The notes: a model not told the origin generated them from the letters alone. A stretch of DNA of 64,000 nucleotides from Streptomyces flaveolus (GCF_000716535.1 NZ_JNWV01000038.1:27745-91744); one strand, 5' to 3'; numbered from the stretch's first letter, positions 40,019-50,757 are shown. Numbers and translations are program-made.

Positions 40019-40597
40019 CTAGCGCCCCGCGAAGTGGGAGATCAGCAGCGCGACGCGCGTCTCGTGTGCGTGCTCCGGCAGCCTGCCGCTCCGCATCAGT
40101 GTCACCAGGCCGTGCAGCCCCGCCCAGAACGTCTCCGTCAGCAGGCCCGGGTCCTCGCCCTCGGCCGCGATCGGTTCCACCGCGAAGAGCAGTTCGGCGA
40201 AGGCTTCCCGCAGCGGTGCCGGCGCCTCCTCCGTGGCGAACGGCAGGGGCACCAGGTGGGTGAACATCACGTCGTAGAGGGCGGGCCGGCGCTCGGCGAA
40301 GGACGTGTACGTCCGCGCCACCGCCGCAAGCGCCTCCCGTGTGCCCCGCACCGCCGTGCGGGCCTGCCGCAGTTCCGTCGCCAGGTCGGCGCACCCCTGC
40401 ACCGCCACGGCCGCCATGATCGCTTCCTTGCCCTTGAAGTGGCTGTAGAGGACGGGCTGGCTGTACTCGATCTCGGCCGCCAGCCGGCGCGTGGTCACCG
40501 CGTCCCAGCCCTCGGATTCCGCCAGCTCCCGCGCGGCTGTGACGATCAGCCGCTCGCGTTCCGCTCGTTCGCGCTCCCGGCGCGTCTGGATCGACAT
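40019..40597 (-). CDS. TetR/AcrR family regulator
   Basis: A 192-residue repressor. Helix-turn-helix: LIVTAARELAESEGWDAV, then TRRLAAEIEYSQPVLYSHF with the TetR recognition helix. The C-terminal ligand domain has a Trp-His-Gly (WAGLHGLVTL) of the WHG type. ATG 40597 gives the normal N-terminus. Two CTAGC-N3-GCTAG palindromes lie between it and the divergent membrane-protein gene, which is the probable target along with itself and the cupin gene. Confidence 0.9.
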   Translation of the reverse strand: MSIQTRRERERAERERLIVTAARELAESEGWDAVTTRRLAAEIEYSQPVLYSHFKGKEAIMAAVAVQGCADLATELRQARTAVRGTREALAAVARTYTSFAERRPALYDVMFTHLVPLPFATEEAPAPLREAFAELLFAVEPIAAEGEDPGLLTETFWAGLHGLVTLMRSGRLPEHAHETRVALLISHFAGR

Positions 40598-40607
40598 ACC
40601 CACGATT

Positions 40608-40670
40608 CTAGCAACGCTAGCCAATCTGTCGACGCTCTGCTAGCTTCGCTCTTGCATCTAGCGCTGCTAG
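40608..40670. promoter_or_regulatory. paired TetR operators CTAGC-N3-GCTAG
   Basis: Perfect 5-bp inverted repeats with 3-base spacers at 40608-40620 and 40658-40670, 50 bases apart, plus a half-site-like GCTAGC near 40639-40644. They lie between the divergent TetR gene and its presumed target. Confidence 0.75.
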
Positions 40671-40693
40671 CAAACGAAGCGGGAGAACAGCAC

Positions 40694-41065
40694 ATGACCG
40701 TCACCGCGTACACCCTGGCCGTACTGCTCGACCTGTTCTGCGTGTTCCTCGGCTACCGGTTCTGGTTCCAGCCCGGCCCCGCGGCGGCCGGCTACGGAGT
40801 CCCCGCCGACCCGCACGGCGACGCCCGCGCGTACCTGTCGGTCAAGGGATCCAGGGACGGCGCCTTCGGGCTGGTGGGCCTCGCCCTGCTCGCGTTCGCC
40901 GGCGCCCGCGCCGAGGCCTGGTTCATGGTCTGCGTCGCAGTCGTCCCGTTCGTCGACACGCTGATAGTCCTGCGCAACGGCGGCGCGAAAGCCGTCGCCT
41001 TCGGGATCCACTTCGCCACCGCGATCGTTGTACTGATCAGTGCCGGACTGCTCTTCGCGGTCTGA
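40694..41065 (+). CDS. small membrane protein, DUF4267-like
   Basis: A 123-residue protein with four predicted membrane helices (TAYTLAVLLDLFCVFLGYRF, FGLVGLALLAFAG, WFMVCVAVVPFVDTLIVL, FATAIVVLISAGLLFAV) and the KGSRDGAFG loop seen in DUF4267 proteins. The ATG follows GGGAGA. First gene of a two-gene unit with a cupin, divergent from the TetR regulator. Its function is unknown; such TetR/DUF4267 pairs often respond to small hydrophobic compounds. Confidence 0.85.
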   Translation: MTVTAYTLAVLLDLFCVFLGYRFWFQPGPAAAGYGVPADPHGDARAYLSVKGSRDGAFGLVGLALLAFAGARAEAWFMVCVAVVPFVDTLIVLRNGGAKAVAFGIHFATAIVVLISAGLLFAV

Positions 41066-41106
41066 CCCCACACAGCAGTCCGACCACCACACAAGGGGGA
41101 TGTGCC

Positions 41107-41601
41107 ATGTCGCTGTTCGTGCCTGAGTTCGAGGACACCGTGCTCGTCCGGGACGCCGAGGCCGAGGTCGTCGGCGGGGCGCCCGTCGGGGTCAAGCTGC
41201 TGGCCGACAGCAGCGCCAGCGGCGGCGCGCTGTCCACCGTGCGCGTCACGCTCGCGGAGGGCGCCGACGGTGCCCGCCCGCACGTGCACCACCACTCGGC
41301 CGAGATGTTCTACCTGCTCGACGGCGAGGCCCAGGTCCTCTCCGGAGACGACGTCGTCACCGCCGGGCGCGGCGACCTGATCATCGTCCCGCCGGACCGG
41401 CCCCACGCCTTCGCCGCCGCCCCCGGCAGCACCGCCGACCTGCTCATCGTCATCACCCCGGGCGTCGAGCGCTTCGAGTACTTCCGCCACCTCCAGCGCA
41501 TCCGCCTCGGCGAGGCCACGCCGGAGAGCCTGCTGGAGGTGCAGGAGCTGTACGACAACCACTTCCTGAAGAGCGACGCCTGGGAGGGGCGGCGCCGGTG
41601 A
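41107..41601 (+). CDS. cupin domain protein
   Basis: A 164-residue single-cupin protein. Motif 1 reads [23 protein letters not shown] (metal His cluster and Glu) and motif 2 [17 protein letters not shown] single cupin with intact metal ligands could be a dioxygenase, isomerase or binding protein. AAGGGGGAT precedes the ATG. It lies 41 bases after the DUF4267-like gene and is likely co-regulated by TetR. Confidence 0.88.
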   Translation: MSLFVPEFEDTVLVRDAEAEVVGGAPVGVKLLADSSASGGALSTVRVTLAEGADGARPHVHHHSAEMFYLLDGEAQVLSGDDVVTAGRGDLIIVPPDRPHAFAAAPGSTADLLIVITPGVERFEYFRHLQRIRLGEATPESLLEVQELYDNHFLKSDAWEGRRR

Positions 41602-41654
41602 GGCCGGGGGCTCGGGGAAACCGTTTCACGGTCACGGCGCCCCGCCCCATAGGA

Positions 41655-41833
41655 TTGGGGCTGGTCGTCCCTTCCCGTCTGTCGCGCGACGCCCGGCACG
41701 CACGCTCGCCGCGTTGCCGAATCGTCCACGTGGCTCCGCCACGAGGACGCTCCGGCGCTCTGCGATCGCACGCACCAGCCGCCGCGCGACCCGCCCTTCG
41801 GGCGGACGACGGAACCGGGACGACCAGCCCCCG
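41655..41833. repeat. structured palindromic element between cupin gene and gatC
   Basis: A 15-bp perfect inverted repeat (41657-41671 with 41817-41831) brackets a 145-base interior. Inside are a 10-bp interrupted hairpin (41723-41733 with 41739-41749) and a CCGCCC-TTC-GGGCGG hairpin (41791-41805). The overall fold is a closing stem with internal hairpins. It resembles, from memory, a dispersed palindromic repeat of Streptomyces; a structured RNA or MITE is an alternative. It ends about 40 bases before gatC and has no ORF. Confidence 0.65.
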
Positions 41834-41870
41834 GCCCGAACCACACACACTCACCCCAGAGGATCGCTGC

Positions 41871-42167
41871 ATGCCTGGCATCACGCGCGAGGAGGTCGCC
41901 CACCTCGCCCGGCTGGCGCGTCTGGAGCTGAAGCCCGAAGAACTCGATCACTTCGCGGGACAGCTTGACGACATCATCGGCGCGGTCGCCCGCGTCAGCG
42001 AGGTCGCCGACCAAGACGTACCGCCGACCTCCCACCCGCTCCCGCTGACGAACGTCATGCGGCCGGACGAGGTCCGTCCCTCGCTCACCCCCGAGCAGGC
42101 GCTCTCCGGCGCCCCGGCACAGGAGCAGCAGCGTTTCAAGGTGCCGCAGATCCTGGGGGAGGAGTGA
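41871..42167 (+). CDS. gatC: aspartyl/glutamyl-tRNA amidotransferase subunit C
   Basis: A 98-residue belt subunit that holds GatA and GatB together. The N-terminus [22 protein letters not shown] is diagnostic and the tail ends [10 protein letters not shown]. In organisms without glutaminyl-tRNA synthetase the GatCAB complex converts Glu-tRNA(Gln) to Gln-tRNA(Gln). The ATG is at 41871, with AGAGGAT upstream. It heads the gatC-gatA-small ORF-gatB operon. Confidence 0.95.
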   Translation: MPGITREEVAHLARLARLELKPEELDHFAGQLDDIIGAVARVSEVADQDVPPTSHPLPLTNVMRPDEVRPSLTPEQALSGAPAQEQQRFKVPQILGEE

Positions 42168-42172
42168 CCGCC

Positions 42173-43671
<1,499 letters not shown>

Positions 43672-43675
<4 letters not shown>

Positions 43676-43911
43676 GCGCACTGTCCAAGGCCAAGGGCTT
43701 CAAGAAGTCCAAGTCCGGTACGTACCTGTCCATGGCCGCCACCGCGTTCGGCGCGGTCGGCGCCATGAAGCAGATCAAGAAGGCCCGCGCCGAGAACGAC
43801 ACGCTGCGGCTCGTCGACGCCGTCGTCACCGCAGCCGGCATCGCCACCGGCCTCGCCATCCTCTACCGCGAGCTGAAGCGGCTGGGCGACGACGACGTCC
43901 TGCTGGGCTGA
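43672..43911 (+). CDS. small conserved hypothetical protein between gatA and gatB
   Basis: A 79-residue protein whose GTG start overlaps the gatA stop. A basic N-terminus ([12 protein letters not shown]) is followed by a hydrophobic stretch ([16 protein letters not shown]), a charged segment ([15 protein letters not shown]) and a second hydrophobic stretch ([16 protein letters not shown]). A membrane-associated protein is likely. Tight coupling in the gat operon suggests co-translation, but no family is recognised. A similar small ORF is recalled at this position in S. coelicolor. Confidence 0.8.
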
Positions 43912-43927
43912 GAGGGAAGTTTTCACC

Positions 43928-45442
43928 GTGACCACCACGATCGACCTGGTGTCCTACGAGGACGCGCTGGCGTCGTACGACCCCGTCATGGGCCTTGAGG
44001 TCCATGTCGAACTCGGCACCAGGACCAAGATGTTCTGCGGCTGTTCCACCGCGCTCGGCGCCGATCCGAACAGCCAGACCTGCCCCACCTGCCTCGGCCT
44101 GCCCGGCTCGCTCCCGGTCGTCAACGCGACCGGCGTCGAGTCCGCGATCAAGATCGGTCTCGCGCTGAACTGCGAGATCGCCGAGTGGTGCCGCTTCGCC
44201 CGGAAGAACTACTTCTATCCGGACATGCCGAAGAACTTCCAGACCTCCCAGTACGACGAGCCGATCGCCTTCAACGGCTACCTCGACGTGCAGCTGGAGG
44301 ACGGCGAGGTCTTCCGCGTGGAGATCGAGCGCGCCCACATGGAGGAGGACACCGGCAAGTCGACGCACGTCGGCGGCGCCACGGGCCGTATCCACGGCGC
44401 GTCCCACTCCCTGCTGGACTACAACCGCGCCGGCATCCCGCTGATCGAGATCGTCACCAAGCCGATCGTGGGCGCCGGCGAGCGCGCCCCCGAGGTGGCG
44501 AAGGCGTACGTCCGCGAGCTGCGCGAGGTCATCCGGGCCCTCGGTGTGTCCGAGGCCCGCATGGAGATGGGCCAGATGCGCTGCGACGTGAACCTGTCGC
44601 TGATGCCCAAGGGCAGCGACAAGTTCGGCACGCGCTCCGAGACGAAGAACGTCAACTCGCTGCGTTCCGTCGAGCGCGCCTGCCGCTTCGAGATCCAGCG
44701 GCACGCGGCCGTGCTGTCCTCCGGCGGGACGATCGTCCAGGAGACCCGCCACTTCCACGAGGACACCGGGTCCACGACCTCGGGCCGGGTGAAGGAGGAG
44801 GCCGAGGACTACCGGTACTTCCCGGAGCCCGACCTCGTCCCCGTGGCGCCCTCGCGCGAGTGGGTCGAGGAGATCCGCGCCGCGCTGCCCGAGCTGCCGC
44901 TGGCCCGCCGCACCCGGCTGCTGGCCGAGTGGGGCATCTCCGCCACCGACATGCAGGCGATCCTCAACGCCGGCGCGCTGGACCCGATCGTCGCCACCAT
45001 CGACGCCGGTGCCGACGCGGCCGCCGCCCGCAAGTGGTGGATGGGCGAACTGGCGCGCAGCGCCAACGAGTCCGGCAAGACGCTGGAGGAGCTGGCGATC
45101 ACGCCGCAGCAGGTGGCCCGGGTCACCGAGCTGGTCGCGAAGGGTGACCTGAACGACAAGCTGGCCCGCCAGGTCATCGAGGGCGTCCTCGCGGGCGAGG
45201 GCACCCCGGACGAGGTCGTCGACAAACGCGGTCTGAAGGTCGTCTCCGACGACTCCGCGCTCGGCACGGCCGTCGACGAGGCCATCGCCGGCAACCCGGC
45301 CATCGCGGACAAGATCCGCGGCGGCAAGGTGGCCGCGGCCGGCGCCCTGGTCGGCGCGGTCATGAAGGCCACCCGCGGCCAGGCCGACGCGGCCCGCGTC
45401 AAGGAACTGATCCTGGAGAAGCTGGGCGTCAGCGAGGGCTGA
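43928..45442 (+). CDS. gatB: aspartyl/glutamyl-tRNA amidotransferase subunit B
   Basis: A 504-residue kinase subunit that phosphorylates the tRNA-bound glutamate and uses the ammonia from Gat[10 protein letters not shown] near the N-terminus, the zinc-like Cys set in FCGCSTALG and [15 protein letters not shown], and [15 protein letters not shown] are diagnostic; the C-terminal YqeY-like domain ends at LGVSEG. The start is GTG 43928, 16 bases after the small ORF. A strong hairpin terminates the operon. Confidence 0.96.
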   Translation: MTTTIDLVSYEDALASYDPVMGLEVHVELGTRTKMFCGCSTALGADPNSQTCPTCLGLPGSLPVVNATGVESAIKIGLALNCEIAEWCRFARKNYFYPDMPKNFQTSQYDEPIAFNGYLDVQLEDGEVFRVEIERAHMEEDTGKSTHVGGATGRIHGASHSLLDYNRAGIPLIEIVTKPIVGAGERAPEVAKAYVRELREVIRALGVSEARMEMGQMRCDVNLSLMPKGSDKFGTRSETKNVNSLRSVERACRFEIQRHAAVLSSGGTIVQETRHFHEDTGSTTSGRVKEEAEDYRYFPEPDLVPVAPSREWVEEIRAALPELPLARRTRLLAEWGISATDMQAILNAGALDPIVATIDAGADAAAARKWWMGELARSANESGKTLEELAITPQQVARVTELVAKGDLNDKLARQVIEGVLAGEGTPDEVVDKRGLKVVSDDSALGTAVDEAIAGNPAIADKIRGGKVAAAGALVGAVMKATRGQADAARVKELILEKLGVSEG

Positions 45443-45453
45443 CAGCAGGCGGT

Positions 45454-45488
45454 GTACGGCCCCGGAGGGATGCCCTCCGGGGCCGTAC
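45454..45488. terminator. bidirectional hairpin terminator after gatB
   Basis: A perfect 16-bp stem (45454-45469 with 45473-45488) with a 3-nt loop lies 12 bases after the gatB stop and 3 bases before the convergent methyltransferase stop. Confidence 0.9.
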
Positions 45489-45490
45489 GG

Positions 45491-46288
45491 CTAACTGCGG
45501 CGTCCCACGACCCGGGCGAACCCCAGCAGGCGCCCCCGGTCGGCCCTCAGCAGCTCCACCGAGTCGCGTGCCAGCCCGGCCATGAACTCGCTCGGGCTCT
45601 CCTCGGCGCACACCTCGCTCCACAGCAGCCAGTCGCGCCAGCCGTCCTGGAGCCAGTCGGCGGTCTCGACGGTCACGGCACCCGTGCGCGTCCAGTTCCG
45701 GCGCCACCAGCCGGGGGAGTGGAACGCCCAGAACCCGGGGTCCCAGTGGGCCTTGAGGTGCTCCGGCGGCTCGGCCCCGGCGATCTCCTCCCGCACCGAC
45801 GGCACCACCACCCCGATTCGCCCGCCGGGCTTCAGCAGCCGGGTCAGCGTGGGCAGGTAGAGGTCGTCGGTGCCGAAGTACTGGTAGGCGTCGACGGACA
45901 CGATCGCGTCGAACGAGGCTTCGGCGAACGGCAGATCGTGCGCCTCGGCGAAGACGGGCAGCACCCGGTCGGCCACACCCGCCTCGGCGACGCGTACGGC
46001 GTTCTCGTCCGGCTTCACCCACAGGTCGGCCGCGGTGACCTGGACGCCGTACTCCCTGGCGAGGAAGACGGAGGTCATGGCCCGTCCACAGCCGAGGTCG
46101 AGCACCCGGGCACCGGGCGGCAGCCGGTCGAGGCCGAGCGCGGGCGCCAGCCACTCCAGCAGCCACAGCGCGTGCGGGCCCATCTGGTTCTCGATGGTCC
46201 AGCGGACGTCGTAGCCGTTGCTGCGGGGATGACGCGGATGGGTGAGACGGCTGAGGAGCGCGTCGGGGGTTCTCGGTTTCTCGGTCAC
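45491..46288 (-). CDS. SAM-dependent methyltransferase
   Basis: A 265-residue class I methyltransferase. VLDLGCGRAMTSV is motif I, VTAADLW motif II, FDAIVSVDAYQYFG the post-II acidic region, and LLKPGGRIGVVVP motif III. The Trp-rich segment (WRRNWTRTGAVTVETADWLQDGWRDWLLW) is characteristic of a subgroup with unknown substrates. GTG 46288 is the best start. Nothing nearby points to a pathway. Confidence 0.88.
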   Translation of the reverse strand: MTEKPRTPDALLSRLTHPRHPRSNGYDVRWTIENQMGPHALWLLEWLAPALGLDRLPPGARVLDLGCGRAMTSVFLAREYGVQVTAADLWVKPDENAVRVAEAGVADRVLPVFAEAHDLPFAEASFDAIVSVDAYQYFGTDDLYLPTLTRLLKPGGRIGVVVPSVREEIAGAEPPEHLKAHWDPGFWAFHSPGWWRRNWTRTGAVTVETADWLQDGWRDWLLWSEVCAEESPSEFMAGLARDSVELLRADRGRLLGFARVVGRRS

Positions 46289-46364
46289 GAGCGACCATGC
46301 CTACCACCGCCAGGCACCGCCCCGCACCAGGGTTTCCGAGCAGGGGACGGTACGCTCGCCCGCC

Positions 46365-46673
46365 ATGAGTGGACGCACCGATTCCGACATCGAGCCCCCG
46401 ATAACCGAGGAGCCGGAGGGGTATGTCGAGGACGCCCGGCGGGCCCGGTGGACCGCGGCCGGCACCGGAGCGCTCCTCTGCCTCGCGGGGCTCGCCGCCT
46501 CCCTGCTGCGGCTCACCGGGTCCGCGCCCGCCCGCGTCCCCGCCGCCTACGCCCTCGGCGCCGCCGTCTGCGCGCTCGCGGCGCTGCTCGGCTCCAAGGG
46601 CCGTACCCGCAGGGCCCTGTGGCTGCTCGTAGCCGGGACGATGGTGATGGCGCTCGGGGACCAGTTCGACTGA
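46365..46673 (+). CDS. small two-helix membrane protein
   Basis: A 102-residue protein. An acidic N-terminus (DSDIEPPITEEPEGYVED) is followed by two or three hydrophobic stretches (GTGALLCLAGLAASLLRL, VPAAYALGAAVCALAALLG, LWLLVAGTMVMALG). A TACGCT box ending 9 bases before the ATG suggests a leaderless transcript. Function unknown; transcribed toward the MMPL gene, 108 bases away. Confidence 0.7.
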   Translation: MSGRTDSDIEPPITEEPEGYVEDARRARWTAAGTGALLCLAGLAASLLRLTGSAPARVPAAYALGAAVCALAALLGSKGRTRRALWLLVAGTMVMALGDQFD

Positions 46674-46781
46674 CGTGTCTTCAGTTCGACCGCCACCCCT
46701 TCATGTTCTTTGCGGGCTGTCCGGTTTATTGGCGTTTGCTCTCGGCGAAAGATCCACACATCGTCTTCTGGGAGCACGTCG

Positions 46782-49013
46782 GTGGCAGACCTCGCGCATT
46801 GGTGTGTCAGGCACCGCCTGACCGCCGTCCTGCTGTGGCTCCTCGCCTTCGGCGGGGTCACCGCGGGCGCCGCCCTGGCCGGTTCGGCGTACTCGAACGA
46901 CTACGAGGTCCCCGGCACCGAGTCCGACCGCGCGACCCGGCTGCTCGAGGACGGCTTCCCGGGCCTGGGCGGGGACAGTGACACCGTCGTCTGGCACACC
47001 GTCACCGGCACGGTCCGCGCGGCCGGCGTCGAGCGGACCGTCACGGACACCCTGCGCCGGATCGCCGCGCTGCCCGGCGTGGCCTCGGTGGCCGGCCCGT
47101 ACGGCGGCCAGGGGGCCCACCGGATCAGCGCCGACGGCCATACGGCCTACGCCACCGTCACCTTCGCACGGCAGGCGGGCGACATCGGCAGAGCCGAGGC
47201 GGAGGCCGTCGTGCGCACCGCCAAGGCCGCGGCGGGCGAAGGGCTCCGGGTGGGGCTGGGCGGCACCGCCATCGGGCTGACCGAGTCCGCGCGGGGGCAC
47301 ACCGCCGAGGCGGTCGGGGTGCTCGTCGCCGCCGTCGTGCTGTTCCTCGCCTTCGGTTCGCTCGCCGCGTCCCTGCTGCCGATCGCCACCGCGCTGGCCG
47401 GCGTCGGCACCGCCTACGCCGGCACCGGACTGCTCGGACACGTCATGACGGTCGCCGACTTCGCCCCCATGCTCGGCATGCTGATCGGCCTCGGCGTGGG
47501 CATCGACTACGCGCTGTTCATCGTGACCAGACACCGTCGCGGCCTGAAGCGCGGCCTGAGCGTCCCGGAGGCCGCCGCGCACGCCGTGGCCACCACCGGG
47601 CGCGCGGTCGTGTTCGCGGGTGCGACGGTGTGCATCGCCCTGCTGGGAATGCTGATACTGCGGCTGGCCTTCCTCAACGGGGTCGCCGTGGCCGCCTGTC
47701 TGACGGTCGTGCTCACCGTCGCGGCCTCCGTGACGCTGCTGCCCGCCCTGCTGTCGTACCTCGGCCCGCACGCCCTCAGCCGGCGCGAACGGCGCCGGCT
47801 CGCCGAGCACGGGCCCCGCCCGGAACTCCCCACCGGCCTCGCCGCCCGCTGGTCGGCGCTGGTCGAACGCCACCCCCGGCTGCTCGGCTCACTCGCCCTC
47901 GCGGTCGTCGCCGTGCTCGCCCTGCCGACCCTCTCGCTCCGCCTCGGCACCTCCGACCAGGGCAACGACCCCGGCACCGCCACCACCCGACAGGCCTATG
48001 ACCTGCTCGCGGCAGGCTTCGGACCCGGCGTGAACGGGCCGCTGACGCTGGTGACACGCGTGGACGGCGGCGACGACAAACTCGCCCTCGACAGCCTCGA
48101 CACCACCCTGCGCGCCACCCCCGGCGTCGCCTCCGTCACCCCGGTCACCTACGCCACCGGCGGGGACACCGCCTACCTCACCGTCGTGCCCGAGTCCGCG
48201 CCGCAGTCCCAGGACACCAGCGATCTCGTGGACCGGCTGCGCACCCGAGTGCTCCCGCGCGCGGAGCGCGGCACCTCGCTCGCCGTGCAGGTGGGCGGAG
48301 TCACCGCGGGCTACGACGACTTCGCGGATGTGATCATCGGCAAACTGCCGCTGTTCGTCGGGGTGGTCGTCGGGTTCGGCTGCCTCCTGCTGCTGGTCGC
48401 CTTCCGCTCGCTGAGCATCCCCCTGAAGGCCGCCGCGATGAACATCGCCGCCGTCGCCGCCGCGTTCGGCATCGTCGTCGCCGTCTTCCAGTGGGGCTGG
48501 GGCAGCGAACCGCTCGGCCTCGGCCGCGCGGGCCCCATCGAGCCCTTCCTGCCCGTGATCATGGTCTCGGTGCTCTTCGGGCTCTCCATGGACTACCAGG
48601 TCTTCCTGGTCAGCCGGATGTACGAGGAGTGGCTGGACACCGGCGACAACCGGCGCGCCGTCCGCGTGGGCCTCGCCGAGACCACCCGGGTGATCAACTC
48701 CGCCGCGGTCATCATGGTCTCGGTCTTCCTCGCCTTCGTGCTCAGCGGCGACCGCGTCATCGCCATGTTCGGCATCGGGCTCGCCTCCGCCGTCGCCCTC
48801 GACGCCTTCGTCCTGCGTACGCTGCTCGTGCCCGCGCTGATGCACCTGCTCGGCGCCGCCAACTGGTGGCTGCCCGGCTGGCTGGAGCGCCGCCTGCCGC
48901 GCCTCAGCATCGAGCCGCCCGAGCGCCGCGCGGCGCAGGACGGGCTCGGCCGGGCCCCGGTGGACGAACTGCGGAAGGAAGAACGGCACGATGTACGCGA
49001 TATCGCTCGGTGA
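46782..49013 (+). CDS. MMPL family (RND-type) transporter
   Basis: A 743-residue membrane protein with twelve predicted helices in two halves. The first half has LIGLGVGIDYALFIVTRHR, and the second VLFGLSMDYQVFLVSRMYEEW, the paired MMPL motifs with the Asp-Tyr pairs that carry protons. Two large external domains follow helices 1 and 7. The GTG at 46782 has GGGAG upstream. Actinobacterial MMPL proteins export lipids or lipopeptides; the substrate here is unknown. The 3' end overlaps the acetyltransferase gene by 23 bases, so the two are likely co-expressed. Confidence 0.92.
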   Translation: MADLAHWCVRHRLTAVLLWLLAFGGVTAGAALAGSAYSNDYEVPGTESDRATRLLEDGFPGLGGDSDTVVWHTVTGTVRAAGVERTVTDTLRRIAALPGVASVAGPYGGQGAHRISADGHTAYATVTFARQAGDIGRAEAEAVVRTAKAAAGEGLRVGLGGTAIGLTESARGHTAEAVGVLVAAVVLFLAFGSLAASLLPIATALAGVGTAYAGTGLLGHVMTVADFAPMLGMLIGLGVGIDYALFIVTRHRRGLKRGLSVPEAAAHAVATTGRAVVFAGATVCIALLGMLILRLAFLNGVAVAACLTVVLTVAASVTLLPALLSYLGPHALSRRERRRLAEHGPRPELPTGLAARWSALVERHPRLLGSLALAVVAVLALPTLSLRLGTSDQGNDPGTATTRQAYDLLAAGFGPGVNGPLTLVTRVDGGDDKLALDSLDTTLRATPGVASVTPVTYATGGDTAYLTVVPESAPQSQDTSDLVDRLRTRVLPRAERGTSLAVQVGGVTAGYDDFADVIIGKLPLFVGVVVGFGCLLLLVAFRSLSIPLKAAAMNIAAVAAAFGIVVAVFQWGWGSEPLGLGRAGPIEPFLPVIMVSVLFGLSMDYQVFLVSRMYEEWLDTGDNRRAVRVGLAETTRVINSAAVIMVSVFLAFVLSGDRVIAMFGIGLASAVALDAFVLRTLLVPALMHLLGAANWWLPGWLERRLPRLSIEPPERRAAQDGLGRAPVDELRKEERHDVRDIAR

Positions 49014-49563
49014 CGAGGCCGAACTGCGGCCCCTGGAGGTCTGGCACGCGGAGGAACTGCTCGCCAACATCGACCGGGGGCGGGAGTTCATCGGCCGGCA
49101 CATCGGTCTGGCGGACGTGGTGTCCGACCTCGACGGCGCCCGTGGGTGGCTGAAGGCGTACGCCGACAAGCGCGCCGCCGACGCCGGCGGCCTGCACGGG
49201 ATCTGGCTGGACGGGAAGCTCGTCGGCGGCCTGCTGTTCCGCGTCTGGGACACCCCGGGCGGGGTCTGCGAGGCCGGCTGCTGGCTGGAGCCGGCCGCGG
49301 CCGGGCGCGGGCTGGTCACACGCGGGATGCGGGTGCTGCTCGACTGGGCCTTCGAGGAACGCGGCATGCACCGGGTGGAGTGGCAGGTGTCCTCGGCCAA
49401 CGAGCCGAGCATCAACGTGGCCCGGCGGCTCGGCATGACACGTGAAGGCGTGCTCCGCGAGAACTACCGGCACCGGGGCGTGCGCACCAGCACCGAGATC
49501 TGGTCGGTGCTCGCGCCCGAGTGGCGTGCGGCACGCGCGCGCACCGCGGAAAACGATCATTAA
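48991..49563 (+). CDS. GNAT acetyltransferase (RimJ/RimL type)
   Basis: A 190-residue acetyltransferase. ELRPLEVWHAEELL is the N-terminal strand-helix; LEPAAAGRGLVTRGMRVLLD contains the acetyl-CoA loop; VEWQVSSANEPSINVARRLGMTREG is the RimL-type motif B. The ATG follows GGAAGGAAG. It overlaps the MMPL gene, which hints at acetylation of a transported or envelope compound, though ribosomal-protein targets are the family default. Confidence 0.9.
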   Translation: MYAISLGDEAELRPLEVWHAEELLANIDRGREFIGRHIGLADVVSDLDGARGWLKAYADKRAADAGGLHGIWLDGKLVGGLLFRVWDTPGGVCEAGCWLEPAAAGRGLVTRGMRVLLDWAFEERGMHRVEWQVSSANEPSINVARRLGMTREGVLRENYRHRGVRTSTEIWSVLAPEWRAARARTAENDH

Positions 49564-49598
49564 GGGACCTCTCAGAGAGCGTCCGTACGGTGCCAGTC

Positions 49599-50243
49599 AT
49601 GGCAACGAAGACAGCGGAAGGCGCCACGGGCGGCACTGAGGCCGGCACCGGGGCGCGCAAGGACGACGAGACGACGACGGCCGGCCCTGCCGGGGAGCGG
49701 GCCGCCGAGGGCCAGGCCGCCGACGAGGGGGCCGCCCAGGAGCGGACCGACGAGGATCAGGCCGCCCACGAGCAGGCCGCCGAGGAGGCCGCGGAAGCCG
49801 ACGGCGGCGAGGCGGGCGATGCGACGGAAGCCGCCGGTGGCAAGGCGCCCTCCGGGGTCGGCCAGGGCGCCGGCGCCGTCGTCTCCGCCGCGCTGGGCCT
49901 GGTCTCGCTGAGCGGTGGCTGGATCGGCACCGTCGCGGCCGCCCGGGAGCAGCTCGTCGGCCAGCTCCGGACGTCCTCCAGCGCGAGCGTCGCCGAGCAG
50001 ATCAAGGAGGTCTACGGCGACGCCTGGCACACCACCGCCCTGTGGGCCGGTCTGTTCGCGCTGGCCGCGCTGATCACCGGCGTGGTCGTACTGGCCCGGC
50101 CCGCGTTCGGCACCCCGGGCCGCCCGCAGGCCGCGTGGATCAAGTCGGTCGCCTGGGCGGGCGTCTCGCTCGGCGTCATCGGTCTGCTGCTCGCCGTCCT
50201 GAAGTACTCCGACGCCCTGCTCGGCCTGCCCTCGACCGCCTGA
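49599..50243 (+). CDS. membrane protein with acidic low-complexity N-terminus
   Basis: A 214-residue protein. Residues 1-95 are a disordered Ala/Glu/Asp/Gly-rich segment (AAEGQAADEGAAQERTDEDQ). Three membrane helices follow (AGAVVSAALGLVSLSGGWIG, TTALWAGLFALAALITGVVVLA, SVAWAGVSLGVIGLLLAVL). ATG 49599 is chosen because the upstream in-frame codons read through the acetyltransferase end. Function unknown. Confidence 0.75.
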   Translation: MATKTAEGATGGTEAGTGARKDDETTTAGPAGERAAEGQAADEGAAQERTDEDQAAHEQAAEEAAEADGGEAGDATEAAGGKAPSGVGQGAGAVVSAALGLVSLSGGWIGTVAAAREQLVGQLRTSSSASVAEQIKEVYGDAWHTTALWAGLFALAALITGVVVLARPAFGTPGRPQAAWIKSVAWAGVSLGVIGLLLAVLKYSDALLGLPSTA

Positions 50244-50280
50244 GAAGGCGTCGGGAACCCGTCGGGAATCCACGGACCTG

Positions 50281-50330
50281 AGGGGCCTTAGGGCGCGCGT
50301 GAGCGACTCACCGCCGCCCCTAAGGCCCCT
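50281..50330. terminator. long hairpin terminator
   Basis: A perfect 13-bp outer stem (50281-50293 with 50318-50330) encloses an inner GTGAG-CGA-CTCAC hairpin (50299-50311). It lies 37 bases after the membrane-protein stop. Confidence 0.9.
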
Positions 50331-50461
50331 TACGCGTGCGTGCGGCCCGCCGGCCGCCCGAAGATGCGGCACTCTCCCGATGTGGCCGACCCCGCTGGGA
50401 GACGAGGGTGGAGGAGTCGCGGTCAGCGACACACGACACCGTCTCTCCGGGAGGACCCGCC

Positions 50462-50641
50462 ATGTACGCACTCGAACTCCACCGCCTCCGCTCCGCCGAG
50501 CTGCTCCGCGCGGCCCAGGAGGAGCGCCTGGCCCGCGAGGCCGTACGGTCCCGCCGCGCCGAGTCCGCCGGCGACGGTGCCCCGGCCGCCGAGCCGCATA
50601 CCGGCCGCCCCCGCCGGCACCGGCAGCCACGCACCGCGTGA
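50462..50641 (+). CDS. small basic protein upstream of the LuxR regulator
   Basis: A 59-residue protein. The ATG follows a strong GGGAGG site. The N-terminal half forms an amphipathic helix (YALELHRLRSAELLRAAQEE); the C-terminal half is Arg/Pro-rich. Short proteins beginning this way occur in Streptomyces beside regulators, but no function is known. It ends 116 bases before the large regulator gene and may share its promoter. Confidence 0.6.
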   Translation: MYALELHRLRSAELLRAAQEERLAREAVRSRRAESAGDGAPAAEPHTGRPRRHRQPRTA

Positions 50642-50757
50642 CCCTGCCGTCCGCCGGCACGGCCCTGCCGCCCGCCGACAGGGCCCTGCCGGCCACCGGT
50701 ACGACCATCGGACAGGGGCTGTGGAAAACCGGTGCCGGGCCGTTCCGGCCTCGTGCG

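Noticed and set aside
39603..40022. Open frames downstream of the GGDEF-EAL gene, as possible small proteins
   Set aside because: They read through copies of the gene's own 3' end in shifted frames and lack ribosome sites.
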